Origin: Cryomorpha sp963836915
GTDB taxonomy: Bacteria > Bacteroidota > Bacteroidia > Flavobacteriales_D > Cryomorphaceae
Reading direction: 5' to 3'
Length of the DNA: 64,000 nt
Assembly: GCA_963836915.1 (NCBI GenBank)
Contig: CAWILH010000002.1
Coordinates: forward strand, 310,001 to 374,000
In this document: positions 27,613 to 37,348 of the stretch, piece by piece
Position numbering within the stretch: the first letter of the stretch is position 1
Layout of the letters: the number at the start of each line of letters is the position of its first letter
Made by a program: the position numbers and the translations under genes
Notes under the pieces: model-generated
Seen by the model: the letters and a program-made list of their open reading frames with translations, nothing else
Told to the model about the DNA's origin: nothing
The model's database searches: none

Positions 27613-28496
27613 TATTTTAAGATTTCTTCCCTTAGATAGGTTTTATCTAAATGGGTATAAATCTCGGTGGTGGTAATGCTGGCGTGCCCGAGCATATCCT
27701 GCACAGCCCGCAGGTCGGCGCCATTGGCTACGAGATGGGTCGCAAAGCTGTGGCGAAAGGTATGTGGACTTATCACTTTGCGAATGCCCGCTTTTGCAGC
27801 AGCAGATTTCACAATAGTAAATATTGAGATACGGCTTATGGGCTTTGAAAATCGATTTAAGAACAGAACATCTGAGTACTTATTGATGATGGTGAGGTGA
27901 CAGCGCACCCCATCTACGTAGTTTTTGATAGCCTGCAAGGCCGAATTACCGATAGGCACCAATCGCTCCTTATTACCTTTTCCAATCACGCGGATATAGC
28001 CTTCATTAAAATGGATATCAGATAGTTGAAGGGTAGTAAGCTCGCTTACGCGAATACCGCAGCTATAGAGCGTTTCGAGCATTGCGCGGTCTCGTGTCCC
28101 GTTTGGTGTACTCACGTCTATCGATTTCATAAGGGCTTCGACTTCTGTCAAACTGAGTGTATCGGGTAGCTTTCTCGTTTGGTTGGGAGCATCGATCAGC
28201 TCAGTAGGATTGTCGCTGCGGATGCCTTCAACGATAAGGTACGCAAAAAATGAGCGCAACCCCGAAAGGTGTCTAGCTTGGGTAGAAGCTTCTTTTTGCC
28301 CTTCGGCCACCGATTTTATGAAAACCGAAATTTCCCCCCGAGCGATATTTTCCGGTTTCGATCCCAGTTCATTATGATCGATATAGTTCGATAGCGCCTT
28401 TATATCGGCGAGATATGCCGCAATGGAATTTTTAGAGAGGCCGCGCTCCAGTTTTAAATAATCCCTGAAACCATTGATGCTATTATTCCAATCCAT
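27591..28496 (-). CDS. xerD: Site-specific tyrosine recombinase XerD
   Basis: 301 aa. N-terminal core-binding domain at about 1-90 (FRDYLKLERGLSKNSIAAYLADIKAL-like), catalytic domain with Arg in CGIRVSELT, Lys in GKGNKERLVP, HTFRHSFATHL, His in LGHAS and the nucleophile Tyr in TTEIYTHLD. Its length and linkage to aroQ match the chromosome-dimer recombinase rather than a phage integrase. It acts with a XerC partner at dif to resolve chromosome dimers. No dif-like site was recognised nearby. Divergent from aroQ. Confidence 0.9.
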   Translation of the reverse strand: MDWNNSINGFRDYLKLERGLSKNSIAAYLADIKALSNYIDHNELGSKPENIARGEISVFIKSVAEGQKEASTQARHLSGLRSFFAYLIVEGIRSDNPTELIDAPNQTRKLPDTLSLTEVEALMKSIDVSTPNGTRDRAMLETLYSCGIRVSELTTLQLSDIHFNEGYIRVIGKGNKERLVPIGNSALQAIKNYVDGVRCHLTIINKYSDVLFLNRFSKPISRISIFTIVKSAAAKAGIRKVISPHTFRHSFATHLVANGADLRAVQDMLGHASITTTEIYTHLDKTYLREEILKYHPRNTD

Positions 28497-28574
28497 AAGT
28501 TGCGCTTCGCGGTCTTTTCCTTGCGAAAGCCTTTATAAGTGTTGCTATTTCGGGTGTTGATTGAAGCTTTCAGC

Positions 28575-28603
28575 TTGTGCTTAAAAAGATGATTGTAAAT
28601 TTG
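28575..28603 (+). promoter_or_regulatory. Bacteroidetes-type promoter of aroQ
   Basis: TTG (28575-28577), 18 bases, then TAAATTTG (28596-28603), a full TAnnTTTG -7 box. The aroQ ATG follows 23 bases after the box, giving a short leader. Confidence 0.5.
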
Positions 28604-28625
28604 GCTCAATAAGCGCTTCAAAAGA

Positions 28626-29051
28626 ATGAAAAGAGTAAAAATTATCAACGGCCCAAACTTAAACTTATTGGGTAGCCGCGAGCCATCCATCTATGGAAGC
28701 AAAAGTTTTGAAGTTTTTTTGGAAGAACTGCGCACCGCATTTCCCGATGTTGAGATAGCCTATGTGCAGTCAAATATTGAAGGTGAGCTCGTAGATGCCC
28801 TGCAGGCTGCGGCCAAAGATGGGGTGAAAGGCGTGGTGCTCAATGCTGCTGCCTTTTCACATACTTCAATGGCCATCGCCGATGCGGTCGCGGCGATAGA
28901 TCCTCCAGTAGTAGAAGTTCATATTTCCAATGTTTTTGCGCGTGAAGCGCACCGTCACCACTCGTATATCACCAAGTATGCGGCCGGATTAATTGTCGGG
29001 TTTGGGCTTGAAGGGTATAGATTGGCCATTGATCACTTTTTGCGGTCCTGA
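28626..29051 (+). CDS. aroQ: 3-dehydroquinate dehydratase, type II
   Basis: Dehydrates 3-dehydroquinate in the shikimate pathway. Type II signatures: IINGPNLNLLGSREPSIYG with the catalytic Tyr in IYG, the flexible lid following, VVLNAAAFSHTS, and VEVHISNVFAREAHRHHS containing the general acid His. 141 aa is normal for this dodecameric enzyme. The family usually reads NPGAYTHTS in the third block; here it is NAAAFSHTS, a mild substitution. Overlaps the convergent glycosyltransferase by 19 bases. Confidence 0.94.
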   Translation: MKRVKIINGPNLNLLGSREPSIYGSKSFEVFLEELRTAFPDVEIAYVQSNIEGELVDALQAAAKDGVKGVVLNAAAFSHTSMAIADAVAAIDPPVVEVHISNVFAREAHRHHSYITKYAAGLIVGFGLEGYRLAIDHFLRS

Positions 29052-30079
29052 CGGATAAAATATCGGCTGGGCAAGGCACCAAATACTTTTTGCTTCTGCA
29101 AATAATAGGCGCGCACAATGCTTTCTCGGAAATAGCCCGTGCTGTTGTATTTAACATAATTGGCTCGCTCGACCCTTCTTTTTTTCGATAGCGCTGAGAG
29201 GTGGCCATAAATATAGAAATGGGCTCTTATCACTGCCATGAAATGTGAGAATCCCTTTGTGAAGAGCATAAAAACTGCAGCCAAGCCGTCAAGGCATATC
29301 CGCTTCAAAAAGCGCATAAAAAAGCCTTTTCGAAAATCATTCTTTATTAAAAGGATTAGATTATTGCGAAAGTTCAAATACGTCTTTCTCTGGCTCTGTG
29401 CGCTTAGGGTGCCACCACCTAAGTGATATACCTTGGACTCGGGGTAACAATAGATTTGATAATCCTGATTTTTAAGGCGCCAGCAAAGATCAACTTCTTC
29501 CATGTGGGCGAAGAAATCGGCATCAAAACCACCCACTTTGTGAAAGGCTGTCGATTTAATGATCAAGCAAGCACCGGTGGCCCAGAACACTTCCCGCTCA
29601 TCGTCATGCTGACCGATGTCCCGCTCGCAGTGATCGAAAAGCCTGCCCCGGCAAAAAGGATACCCATATTTATCAAGAAAACCACCGGAAGCACCGGCAT
29701 ACTCTAGCAGGTCGCGCTGTAGATAACTTCGTATTTTTGGCTGGGCAGCGACTATGCTATCCGATTTATCCAAGGCTGTGATGATAGGTTCCAGCCAGCC
29801 CTGCGACACTTCCACGTCGCTATTTAAGATGGCGTAATACTCACTATCTATTTGCCGCAAGGCCTCATTATATCCACCTGCAAAACCGTGGTTGACATCA
29901 AATGCAATACAGCGGATTTGGGGAAAGCTACTCGCCAAATAAGCTAGGGAACCGTCGGTAGAGCCGTTATCGGCTACGATGATCTCAGCATACTCCGGGC
30001 TATTTTGAATGACCGAAGGAAGGAAAGTCTCTAAATGGTTACGGCCATTATAATTCAGTATTACGATCGAAGCTTTCAA
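29033..30079 (-). CDS. GT2 family glycosyltransferase (rhamnosyltransferase-like)
   Basis: 348 aa. Starts MKASIVILNYNGRNHLETFL; VADNGSTDGSLAYL; DxD-type YAILNSDVEVSQGW; GFDADFFAHMEEVDLCWRLK for the acceptor/base block. A short hydrophobic stretch near 245-265 (FLKRICLDGLAAVFMLFTKGF) may dip into the membrane. This pattern is that of cell-wall or O-antigen rhamnosyl/galactosyl transferases. It stands next to aroQ and the GWxTD gene; the sugar is unknown. Confidence 0.78.
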   Translation of the reverse strand: MKASIVILNYNGRNHLETFLPSVIQNSPEYAEIIVADNGSTDGSLAYLASSFPQIRCIAFDVNHGFAGGYNEALRQIDSEYYAILNSDVEVSQGWLEPIITALDKSDSIVAAQPKIRSYLQRDLLEYAGASGGFLDKYGYPFCRGRLFDHCERDIGQHDDEREVFWATGACLIIKSTAFHKVGGFDADFFAHMEEVDLCWRLKNQDYQIYCYPESKVYHLGGGTLSAQSQRKTYLNFRNNLILLIKNDFRKGFFMRFLKRICLDGLAAVFMLFTKGFSHFMAVIRAHFYIYGHLSALSKKRRVERANYVKYNSTGYFRESIVRAYYLQKQKVFGALPSRYFIRQDRKK

Positions 30080-30106
30080 ATATGAGGCGGATTTGCGGCC
30101 GATGAT

Positions 30107-31591
30107 CTATCTTGGATTCTCGAAATAATCATCAACCCTTCTTCCGTAGGCGTCCTTGTTATTGGTTCTATCTACATCGAGTATGGGCGTATCGCGCTGC
30201 TGGAGAAGGAGCTTCCACTGGTAGTTTTGAATCTCTCCTGGTATATATTCGCAGTGAAGTATCACGTAGTCTTGCGCCAATAGATTGGGGTCGTAGAATA
30301 CGAATTTTACGTTGTTATACTTCCCGGCTTTATAGTAGCGCCATATTTCATAAGGGTAAGATGAAGGCTCATTTGCTCTTACGGACACATCGTCGGGGGC
30401 ACCGTATTGCAGATAGACCCTGCCTTGATCGGTGTCGTAGCCATGCTTATTAGGGGTGGCATAATTTTTTTCTACCCAGTCTACCTGCTTTTTATACCGG
30501 AGCCATTCCGCTTCGGCATTGGTGGGATATCTTTTTTTCCAGAAAGCATAAAAGTACCGTTGGATATATTTTAGCTCCACCAACTTATTATCATCATCAA
30601 AGGTATTGTCAATAGCTATCTGCTCAGCTTGTTGCGCTACTGGCCTAAGTGATTTTAGGTAATTGAAGAGCACATCTTTATCATCATATTGCATCACCCA
30701 GCTGCTTTCCAGATCAGTATCCGAGATCAGATCGGTATTGATCTCTTCACCGGGATTGGTGCGGTGTAGCACCATTTCTTTCTTGGCCAGCATTTCATTA
30801 TTCTGGTCACGGGCTTCTATTACCAGCCTATAAGAGCCGCTTGGCACATCCTGAAGTGGTAACTTGACCAGTAGGGGGGTCACAGTTCCGGCAGTCTGTC
30901 GTAGATTTCTGATCGTTGCTTCTATTATTTCGCTGGTCGCAGTGTCTTCCAGAAAACATTTCACCAGATATTTGGGCCCCATAAGCGCTTCAGTGGCGCC
31001 ATAAATCTCGGCGTAGAAAGCGACTTCGCTCATTTCGGCTTTCAGGTAGTCGTCATCTACCATGGGCAGCAAGTCGTACCCCGATTTAGAATAGGCGTTA
31101 TAGACTTCCGTCTTTTTGTAGGCCGAGATAAGTTCTATATCCGAAATGGAGACGCCTTCCGGCAATGGATTTACCGAGACTGGAACGATGGCTATTTCGC
31201 CCTGATCAAGCGAGTCGAGTGCATCTTTAAGTTTTATCTCTAGATCATAGACCCCCGGGGCGAGTGCAAAGCGGTGAACATCCAAAAAATCGATCCTGTT
31301 TTGAGCCGTCATGCGGGGAGATTCCAATAATTTTTTGTCGTATGTGATTATTTCTTCCCCTTGCTTAAAGATCATTGTGATCTCTACTTTACCGTAATAC
31401 ATACTGTCTGCGCCGGCCATAAGCGATATAGACCTACCGGAAATGTCAAAATATGTTTCCACAACAGGGCCGCGCTCTGGTACATGAAAGATTTTATAAT
31501 TGAAAGTGCCATAAGGAGAACCAAAAACAATCCCAGCCAGCAATAGAAAATAAGCTAAAAAGATAGAAGAAAGTACTTGATTTTTTGACAT
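30107..31591 (-). CDS. GWxTD-domain exported protein
   Basis: 494 aa. N-terminal hydrophobic signal (LSSIFLAYFLLLAGIVFG). The long middle is beta-sandwich-like (YYGKVEITMIFKQGEEII, YRLVIEARDQNNEML). The C-terminal GWxTD domain reads KHGYDTDQGRVYLQYGAPDD, then YPYEIWRYY and KFVFYDP. GWxTD proteins are widespread exported proteins of Bacteroidota, with unknown function, usually single genes. The neighbour upstream on the other strand is tRNA-Ser. Frame intact. Confidence 0.78.
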   Translation of the reverse strand: MSKNQVLSSIFLAYFLLLAGIVFGSPYGTFNYKIFHVPERGPVVETYFDISGRSISLMAGADSMYYGKVEITMIFKQGEEIITYDKKLLESPRMTAQNRIDFLDVHRFALAPGVYDLEIKLKDALDSLDQGEIAIVPVSVNPLPEGVSISDIELISAYKKTEVYNAYSKSGYDLLPMVDDDYLKAEMSEVAFYAEIYGATEALMGPKYLVKCFLEDTATSEIIEATIRNLRQTAGTVTPLLVKLPLQDVPSGSYRLVIEARDQNNEMLAKKEMVLHRTNPGEEINTDLISDTDLESSWVMQYDDKDVLFNYLKSLRPVAQQAEQIAIDNTFDDDNKLVELKYIQRYFYAFWKKRYPTNAEAEWLRYKKQVDWVEKNYATPNKHGYDTDQGRVYLQYGAPDDVSVRANEPSSYPYEIWRYYKAGKYNNVKFVFYDPNLLAQDYVILHCEYIPGEIQNYQWKLLLQQRDTPILDVDRTNNKDAYGRRVDDYFENPR

Positions 31592-31671
31592 GTATGGTTT
31601 TCAGTCGGTGAAATTACGATTTCATCTCTGAGCGGCCAATTCAATTAATCCAGAAAATTGTTAAGCTGATT

Positions 31672-31701
31672 TTTGTCAATTCAATTAAAGGTGTACTTTT
31701 G
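31672..31701 (+). promoter_or_regulatory. Bacteroidetes-type promoter of tRNA-Ser
   Basis: TTTG (31672-31675), 18 bases, then TACTTTTG (31694-31701), a perfect TAnnTTTG. The mature tRNA begins 5 bases downstream, so transcription probably starts at or next to the first tRNA base. Confidence 0.65.
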
Positions 31702-31705
31702 CGCC

Positions 31706-31927
<222 letters not shown>

Positions 31928-32581
31928 TGGCGCCCCCCGCGATCATCCCGGCCGACCGGACTGTGGGCATTGCCGGGATAATCCCGGGCGGGCAGGGGCA
32001 GGGGACCTTGGTTTTTCGATTATTTGCATCTGGCTGTATGCACCTTCATGGCATGCAGATGCTCGCATCTAAGCAAAATATGGGCATTAAAAAACCGCCG
32101 CTTGCTTCAAGCGGCTGGCCCAGTGCTTTGGCGTGGCGCCCCCCGCGATCATCCCGGCCGACCGGACTGTGGGCATTGCCGGGATAATCCCGGGTGGGCA
32201 GGGGCAGGAGACCTTGGTTTTTCGATTATTTGCATCTGGCTGTATGCACCTTCATGGCATGCAGATGCTCGCATCTAAGCAAAATATGGGCATTAAAAAA
32301 CCGCCGCTTGCTTCAAGCGGCTGAACCCAGTGCTTTGGCGTGGCGCCCCCCGCGATCATCCCGGCCGACCGGACTGTGGGCATTGCCGGGATAATCCCGG
32401 GTGGGCAGGGGCAGGTGACCTTGGTTTTTCGATTATTTGCATCTGGCTGTATGCACCTTCATGGCATGCAGATGCTCGCATCTAAGCAAAATATGGGCAT
32501 TAAAAAACCGCCGCTTGCTTCAAGCGGCTGGCCAGTGCTTTGGCGTGGCGCCCCCCGCGATCATCCCGGCCGACCGGACTA

Positions 32582-33069
32582 TGACCCGAGAAGTTCTCCT
32601 CCATTACTTCGATGGTTTGGTATTGTCCTTTTTTCTTATTGGTATATTGAACTCTTTTTCAGCAATATCAACCATGGTAGAAAAGGCTATAGCTTTCATT
32701 TCAGCTTTCTTTAACTGATCTTCCAGCTCTTCTATTCGCCTCTTCAATTGAAGGGTCTCGAACTCCTTGGAACTTACTTCTATTTCTTTTTTTCGTTTGG
32801 GCATAGCTTCAAACTTAGGTTTTCTCACAAACTTATCTTCCATTCCAAGCTTATATATCCAAATGGTGATCTTGACACTCTCAGCAGGGAATCCTGTATA
32901 GCGCCTATAAACGGACTGCTTTGTCTCATTTCCAGATATATAGTCCTCGACTATCAGTCTTTTCTCTATATCGGAAGAATACAATTTCTTGTTGCGTCAT
33001 TGCCCTAAACTGGGTTTACTTTCTTTATTCATTTTACATGTTTTGGTGTAAAACTATTTTAGGACAAGT
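32582..33069 (-). mobile_element. Remnant of an IS3-family element (left end and orfA only)
   Basis: On the minus strand the remnant begins with TGACTTGTCCTAAAATAG near 33069, a TG-starting IS3-like end, followed by a leader and an orfA. The element stops abruptly where the tandem array ends (about 32580); no orfB, DDE domain or right end follows. I take it as a deletion remnant. No target duplication can be identified because one end is missing. Confidence 0.6.
32604..32984 (-). CDS. IS3-family transposase OrfA (remnant)
   Basis: About 126 aa. Helix-turn-helix region DIEKRLIVEDYISGNETKQS with VYRRYTGFPAESVKITIWI, a coiled-coil leucine stretch (LQLKRRIEELEDQLKKAEMKAIAF) and the end block MVDIAEKEFNIPIRKK, all typical of IS3/IS150-like OrfA of Bacteroidota. 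The likely true start is the ATG near 32998 (MTQQ...), one base out of frame with the body, so the gene is also frameshifted. OrfB, which supplies the catalytic DDE residues, is absent, so this copy cannot transpose. Confidence 0.75.
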   Translation of the reverse strand: MYSSDIEKRLIVEDYISGNETKQSVYRRYTGFPAESVKITIWIYKLGMEDKFVRKPKFEAMPKRKKEIEVSSKEFETLQLKRRIEELEDQLKKAEMKAIAFSTMVDIAEKEFNIPIRKKDNTKPSK

Positions 33070-33208
33070 CATTCAACCGTAAAAAACCAAAATCCAAACT
33101 ACAAGACTTTTTTCAAAACCTTCTGTGTTAGCAAAATATTACCCTAGAATTTAGGTAATGATAAATTTTCTATGCAATTTAAACGAACCTTTACTGACAC
33201 ATCCTATT

Positions 33209-33775
33209 ATGCAATTAAATCTACTATTCCCGTCGGCTCCAGTTTTTCGATTCCGCATTGCGCTCAAGCTATGCCTTTTCTTCTTGGTCGGTGTTTCCAA
33301 TCTGCAGGCACAGCTTACCATAAAGGGGCTTATTTATACCGAAGGAGAAGTGCGGGCAGCCATTCGGCTCATAGGGCAAGAGACCTTTGAGCCGCTCTAT
33401 CTTTCGGCCGTACGAGAGGTAAATGACGAAGGCTCTCTGTACTTCGAGATCAAGTACGAATTGCCCTGGAAACTCCAGAAGGGGATGGATCAAGTAATTA
33501 CATTTACCGATGGAACGGTTGAGAAAAGTATTTTCGTAAGTGGCGCTGTACCGGAAGCGATTGTGCCAAAGCAAAAATTTTTAATAGACGTTGATCTGGT
33601 AAATGCAAAGGAACCTGAGATGACCATGATCGTGTATTGGTCTATGTCGGCCAAATCATTTACGGCCTTGCCACTCACGGAGATTGAGCATATCCGCCAA
33701 GACGCCCATTCTGACTTTAGCTGGAACGATGGCTCAGCCCCCGATGCCTTCGATCTGAAGAAGTCGGGATTCTAA
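33209..33775 (+). CDS. Exported hypothetical protein
   Basis: 188 aa from the Met of MQLNLLFPSAPVF. Signal peptide (RIALKLCLFFLVGVSNLQAQ) followed by about 150 residues of predicted beta-rich sequence (LTIKGLIYTEGEVRAAIRLI, YFEIKYELPWKL, ITFTDGTVEKSIFV). No T9SS sorting domain, lipobox or motif I know. It stands alone between the IS remnant and the convergent PBP1A gene. Function unknown. Confidence 0.6.
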   Translation: MQLNLLFPSAPVFRFRIALKLCLFFLVGVSNLQAQLTIKGLIYTEGEVRAAIRLIGQETFEPLYLSAVREVNDEGSLYFEIKYELPWKLQKGMDQVITFTDGTVEKSIFVSGAVPEAIVPKQKFLIDVDLVNAKEPEMTMIVYWSMSAKSFTALPLTEIEHIRQDAHSDFSWNDGSAPDAFDLKKSGF

Positions 33776-33834
33776 AATGGGTTAGAAAGCCATCTCGTTT
33801 ATCACAATACTCTACCGCGTGTACTGTTTAACAA

Positions 33835-36208
33835 CTACTCTTGCTTTTTCAGCTTGTCCAATAGATTCTTCATCCAACTGCCATTGCTATCATCCTCTCC
33901 GCTCTCATCTTTTTCATCATTGGTGTCGCCATAGCTTCCGAAAATGGACTGGAAAAAACCGTCTATCCGCTTTTCTACATAGAGCGGACAGTCTAGGCTG
34001 GCATACTCTTCTTCTGACATTTCCGGAAAGGAGCGCCCCAAAATATTAGGCAGTTCAGTATCGTGCTCAATGGCGTACATCCATTTGCCTACGATGGGCA
34101 ATGCCGTGGCCGCGCCCTGTCCCAATGCGGTTGTTTTAAAATGTACGATTGGCGACTGTGCTCCTACCCAAGCACCGCATACCACCTTCGGGCTGATTGC
34201 CATGAGCCATCCATCGGCATTGTTTTGGGTGGTACCTGTTTTGGCGCCCAATGGTGCACGAATGGCATACTTCGATCTCAGCGATCTTGCGGTGCCGCTA
34301 TCCACCGCGCTTTCTAGCATTCCACGCATATTGGACGCTACAGAAAGATCAAAAACCTGTCTTTTGGTGGCAGCTGCCGACTTATATAATTCTTCGTTTT
34401 CGGCGTTTAAAATTCTTTTGATAATCACCGGGTTTACCCGAAGCCCCTTGCTGGCAAACGCCGAATAGGCGGTCACCATCTCTTCGAGCGAGCAAGAAGC
34501 TACGCCGAGCGCGATAGATGGGAGATTGGGTAGTTTACTCTTTATTCCGGCTCGCTTGGCGAGCTCGACCACGGCTTCAGCTCCGGTTTCTGACATCAGC
34601 TGTGCGGCCACCGTATTTACCGAGAAGGTCAAGCCCCCCTTTAAAGTATAATAGCCTCCATATTTGCCATCTGCATTTTCGGGAGACCAATCATCAAAAT
34701 CGCTAAACACTATACGTTCATTCTCCACATAGTCGCAAGGGGAGAAGCCCGCTTCGAGTGCCGTGGCATATACGAATGGCTTGAAGGTAGAGCCCACCTG
34801 CCGCTTTGCATAAATATGATCATACGGAAAGTGCCCAAAGTCAATGCCCCCAACGTAAGCCAACACATCGCCACTGCTGACATCCATAGCCAGAAAGCCG
34901 GCTTGCAATAGCCGCTGGTGATATGCGATAGAGTCCAGCGGACTCATCTCGCGCACCTTGTACCCCTCGTTGGTGTAGATGAGCAGTTTGATCTTTGCAT
35001 TAAAATTAGCGCGTATTTCTGTTTCATTTTTTCCAGCCGAGACCAGCCTTTGGTAACGGCGACACTTCTTTGCTTCAGCCCATAGGAAAGAATCGCTTTT
35101 GCCCCATGGAGCCCGTTCGCCCCATTGCTTATCAAAGTCTGTTTGAAGTTTTGCAAGGTGCTCATCAATAGCTTTTTCGGCATGGGCCTGTAGTCGGCTA
35201 TTCACGCTAAGCTCTATTTTTAATCCGTCGGCGTAGAGGTTATACGCCGAACCGTCGGCCTTTTTTAGGCTTTCTAATATCTTTTTGATTTCGGGCTCTA
35301 CCATGGCGCGCAGGTAGGGAGCCGGCCAAACTGACCTTCAAGTCTTTGATAATTAATTTTTAGGGGTATCTCCTGCGCCTCGGTGGCAGCCGCTTCACTT
35401 ATTGATCCTTCACGCATCATGAGTGCGAGCACCGTATTTCTGCGGCTTAGCGAAGCTTGGGGGTGAAGGCGGGGGTTATACGAAGTATTTGCCTTGAGCA
35501 TGCCCACCAGCGTGGCCGCTTCTTCTAGTTTGAGCTGATTGGGGTTGACCCCAAAATACCGCTGGCTGGCCGATTTAATACCATATACATTCTCTCCAAA
35601 GCTTACCGTATTCAGGTAGAGTGTTATGATTTCTTCTTTCGAATAGAGCTCTTCAAGCTTTAAAGCCGTGATATTTTCTTTAAGCTTATTTACAGGCACC
35701 GAAAGTGCGCCGTAATTCGATCTTCCAAAAAGGTTTTTAATAAGTTGCTGCGAGATGGTACTACCGCCGCCACCCGTGCGATCTTGTAGAATAGCAGTCT
35801 TTATTACCACACGCGGGATACTGTAGAAATCGATTCCTTCATGCTCAAAAAAGCGGCTGTCTTCGGTGGCTATCAAGGCATCAATCACCACCTTTGGTAT
35901 TTCTGTATAGCTGATGCTTGAGCGATTCTGAACGAAGTACTTTCCGAGCAATACTCCATCGGAAGCGTAGATTTCGGAAGCATTGTCATTATTGATCCCT
36001 TCCAAATCTGCGGTGGTGGGCAGCGCTCCGAACAAACCGATATAAACACAGCCGAAAAGAATGAAAAGGCCTAAGATGCCACTCAGAAAACCGAGTATTA
36101 AAAACGTCAGTATTTTTTTTTCAGTGATCTGGCCGACCCCTTTGACTTTCCTTTCTTTGGTTTTGAGCGTGGTGTTTTCTTCTTGTTGGGAGTGGGTTTT
36201 TTTGGCAT
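33835..36208 (-). CDS. Penicillin-binding protein 1A (bifunctional), two frameshifts
   Basis: About 790 aa when repaired. N-terminus from the ATG at 36208 is a basic cytosolic tail (MPKKPTPNKKKTPRSKPKK), then a membrane helix. The first break is in a run of nine A bases near 36115 (ten restores the frame). The transglycosylase domain holds EDSRFFEHEGID and GGGGSTISQQLIKNLF. The second break is near 35325; one extra C or G in GGCCGG gives the motif GPAPYLRAMVEPE. The transpeptidase domain holds STFK (GSTFKPFVYATALE), SVN and KTGTT. Bifunctional peptidoglycan synthase at the inner membrane. Both domains are well conserved, so loss of function is unlikely. Confidence 0.83.
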
Positions 36209-36308
36209 TTAAGTCGGTGAAGGCTTCAGGCGTTTATTCTTACTATTCAATAAGCCTGCAAAGATAATGGACTTTGCCATCTCACCACACTGTAGAAGGG
36301 CACTGCTA

Positions 36309-37174
36309 TCAATTATAGCGCAAGGTCTGACCTATACGCAGGGTGGAAGAACTTCTCATGTTGTTCAACTTGCAAAGCTGACCTACACTCACCCCATGTC
36401 GACGGGCTATTTGCGAAAGCGTATCGCCACGTCGAATCGTATAATACTTCCGCTTCCTGATATCTATCAGATACGCAAAATGTGCCTTGTTCAATGCCAA
36501 GCTGGGCGATTTCAAGACCCCGTTTTCCCAATCTATTATAGTATTGGGATTGATCGGCTCGCCGAGATATCGCGCTTCAAAGTGAAGGTGGCTGCCAGTG
36601 CTGCGACCCGTATTGCCGCCAAGGCCTACTATATCTCCTGCTTCTACCCAATCGCCTTCGGCTACTTCCAATTTGGAAAGGTGGGCATAGAGCGTTTCCA
36701 GCCCATTGGTATGCCTTACTACCACCACTTTACCGTAGTCGCCATCATAATGCGCTATGCGTACTACTCCTTCAAAGGCCGCCTTCACATCATCTCCAGT
36801 GTATAGCTTTACATCTACTCCGTAATGATAGCGGTAGCGACGGCTACCAAAATCTGATGTTTTATGACCTACGTAAGGAGCGGCAAAATCGCAGGTGTCT
36901 AGCGCCAAACCTATGAGCACGGTGTCTTTCATTGCCGTAAGGCTGGTGTTATAGGGGTGAACCCTGTCGGTATTCCACGAGCAATAATCGTCGTAGGCGG
37001 GTATATTCAAAATAGAATCGTTGATATCCCAAATAGAGATTTTCAGACTTTCGGTGGCTGGCATCCGCTCTTCAATGTTTGACGCTTCCGCTTTTGAGAG
37101 GTAGAGATCAGTTCTTGTCCCATTGAGAATAACGGAAGGATAAGCGCGAGAAGAAAGGGGATAACAGGTTTCAT
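36309..37174 (-). CDS. M23 peptidase with C-terminal LysM, frameshifted near the N-terminus
   Basis: About 288 aa. The signal peptide MKPVIPFLLALILPLFSMGQ is in one frame from the ATG at 37174; the mature part is in another from about 37110 (SKAEASNIEERMPATESLKI), so a one-base change in between joins them. M23 zinc motifs: HYGVDV (first His, Asp) and HLHFEA (HxH), with YRYHYGVDVKL and GSHLHFEARY blocks. C-terminal LysM at about 250-290 (YYTIRRGDTLSQIARRHGVSV) binds peptidoglycan. Likely a periplasmic endopeptidase or EnvC-like factor in wall remodelling. It is near the PBP1A gene on the same strand. Confidence 0.8.
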
Positions 37175-37348
37175 AAATTTTTTTGACGTTAAGCGGCAAA
37201 CATAGCCTTGCCGGGCTTTAGAGAAACAGTGTTTTAAAATCAATCTTAACAATGCACTTTTGATACGTTGCGGCTATTTTAACTATTAAGATTTTAAATT
37301 ATTGTTTTCCCTTACGGAAAATAGACCGTATTGTTGCGTCGGCAAAGG

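Noticed and set aside
27591..28496. XerD as an integrase of a mobile island
   Set aside because: Length and linkage to aroQ fit the housekeeping XerD, and no att sites, phage genes or transfer genes are adjacent.
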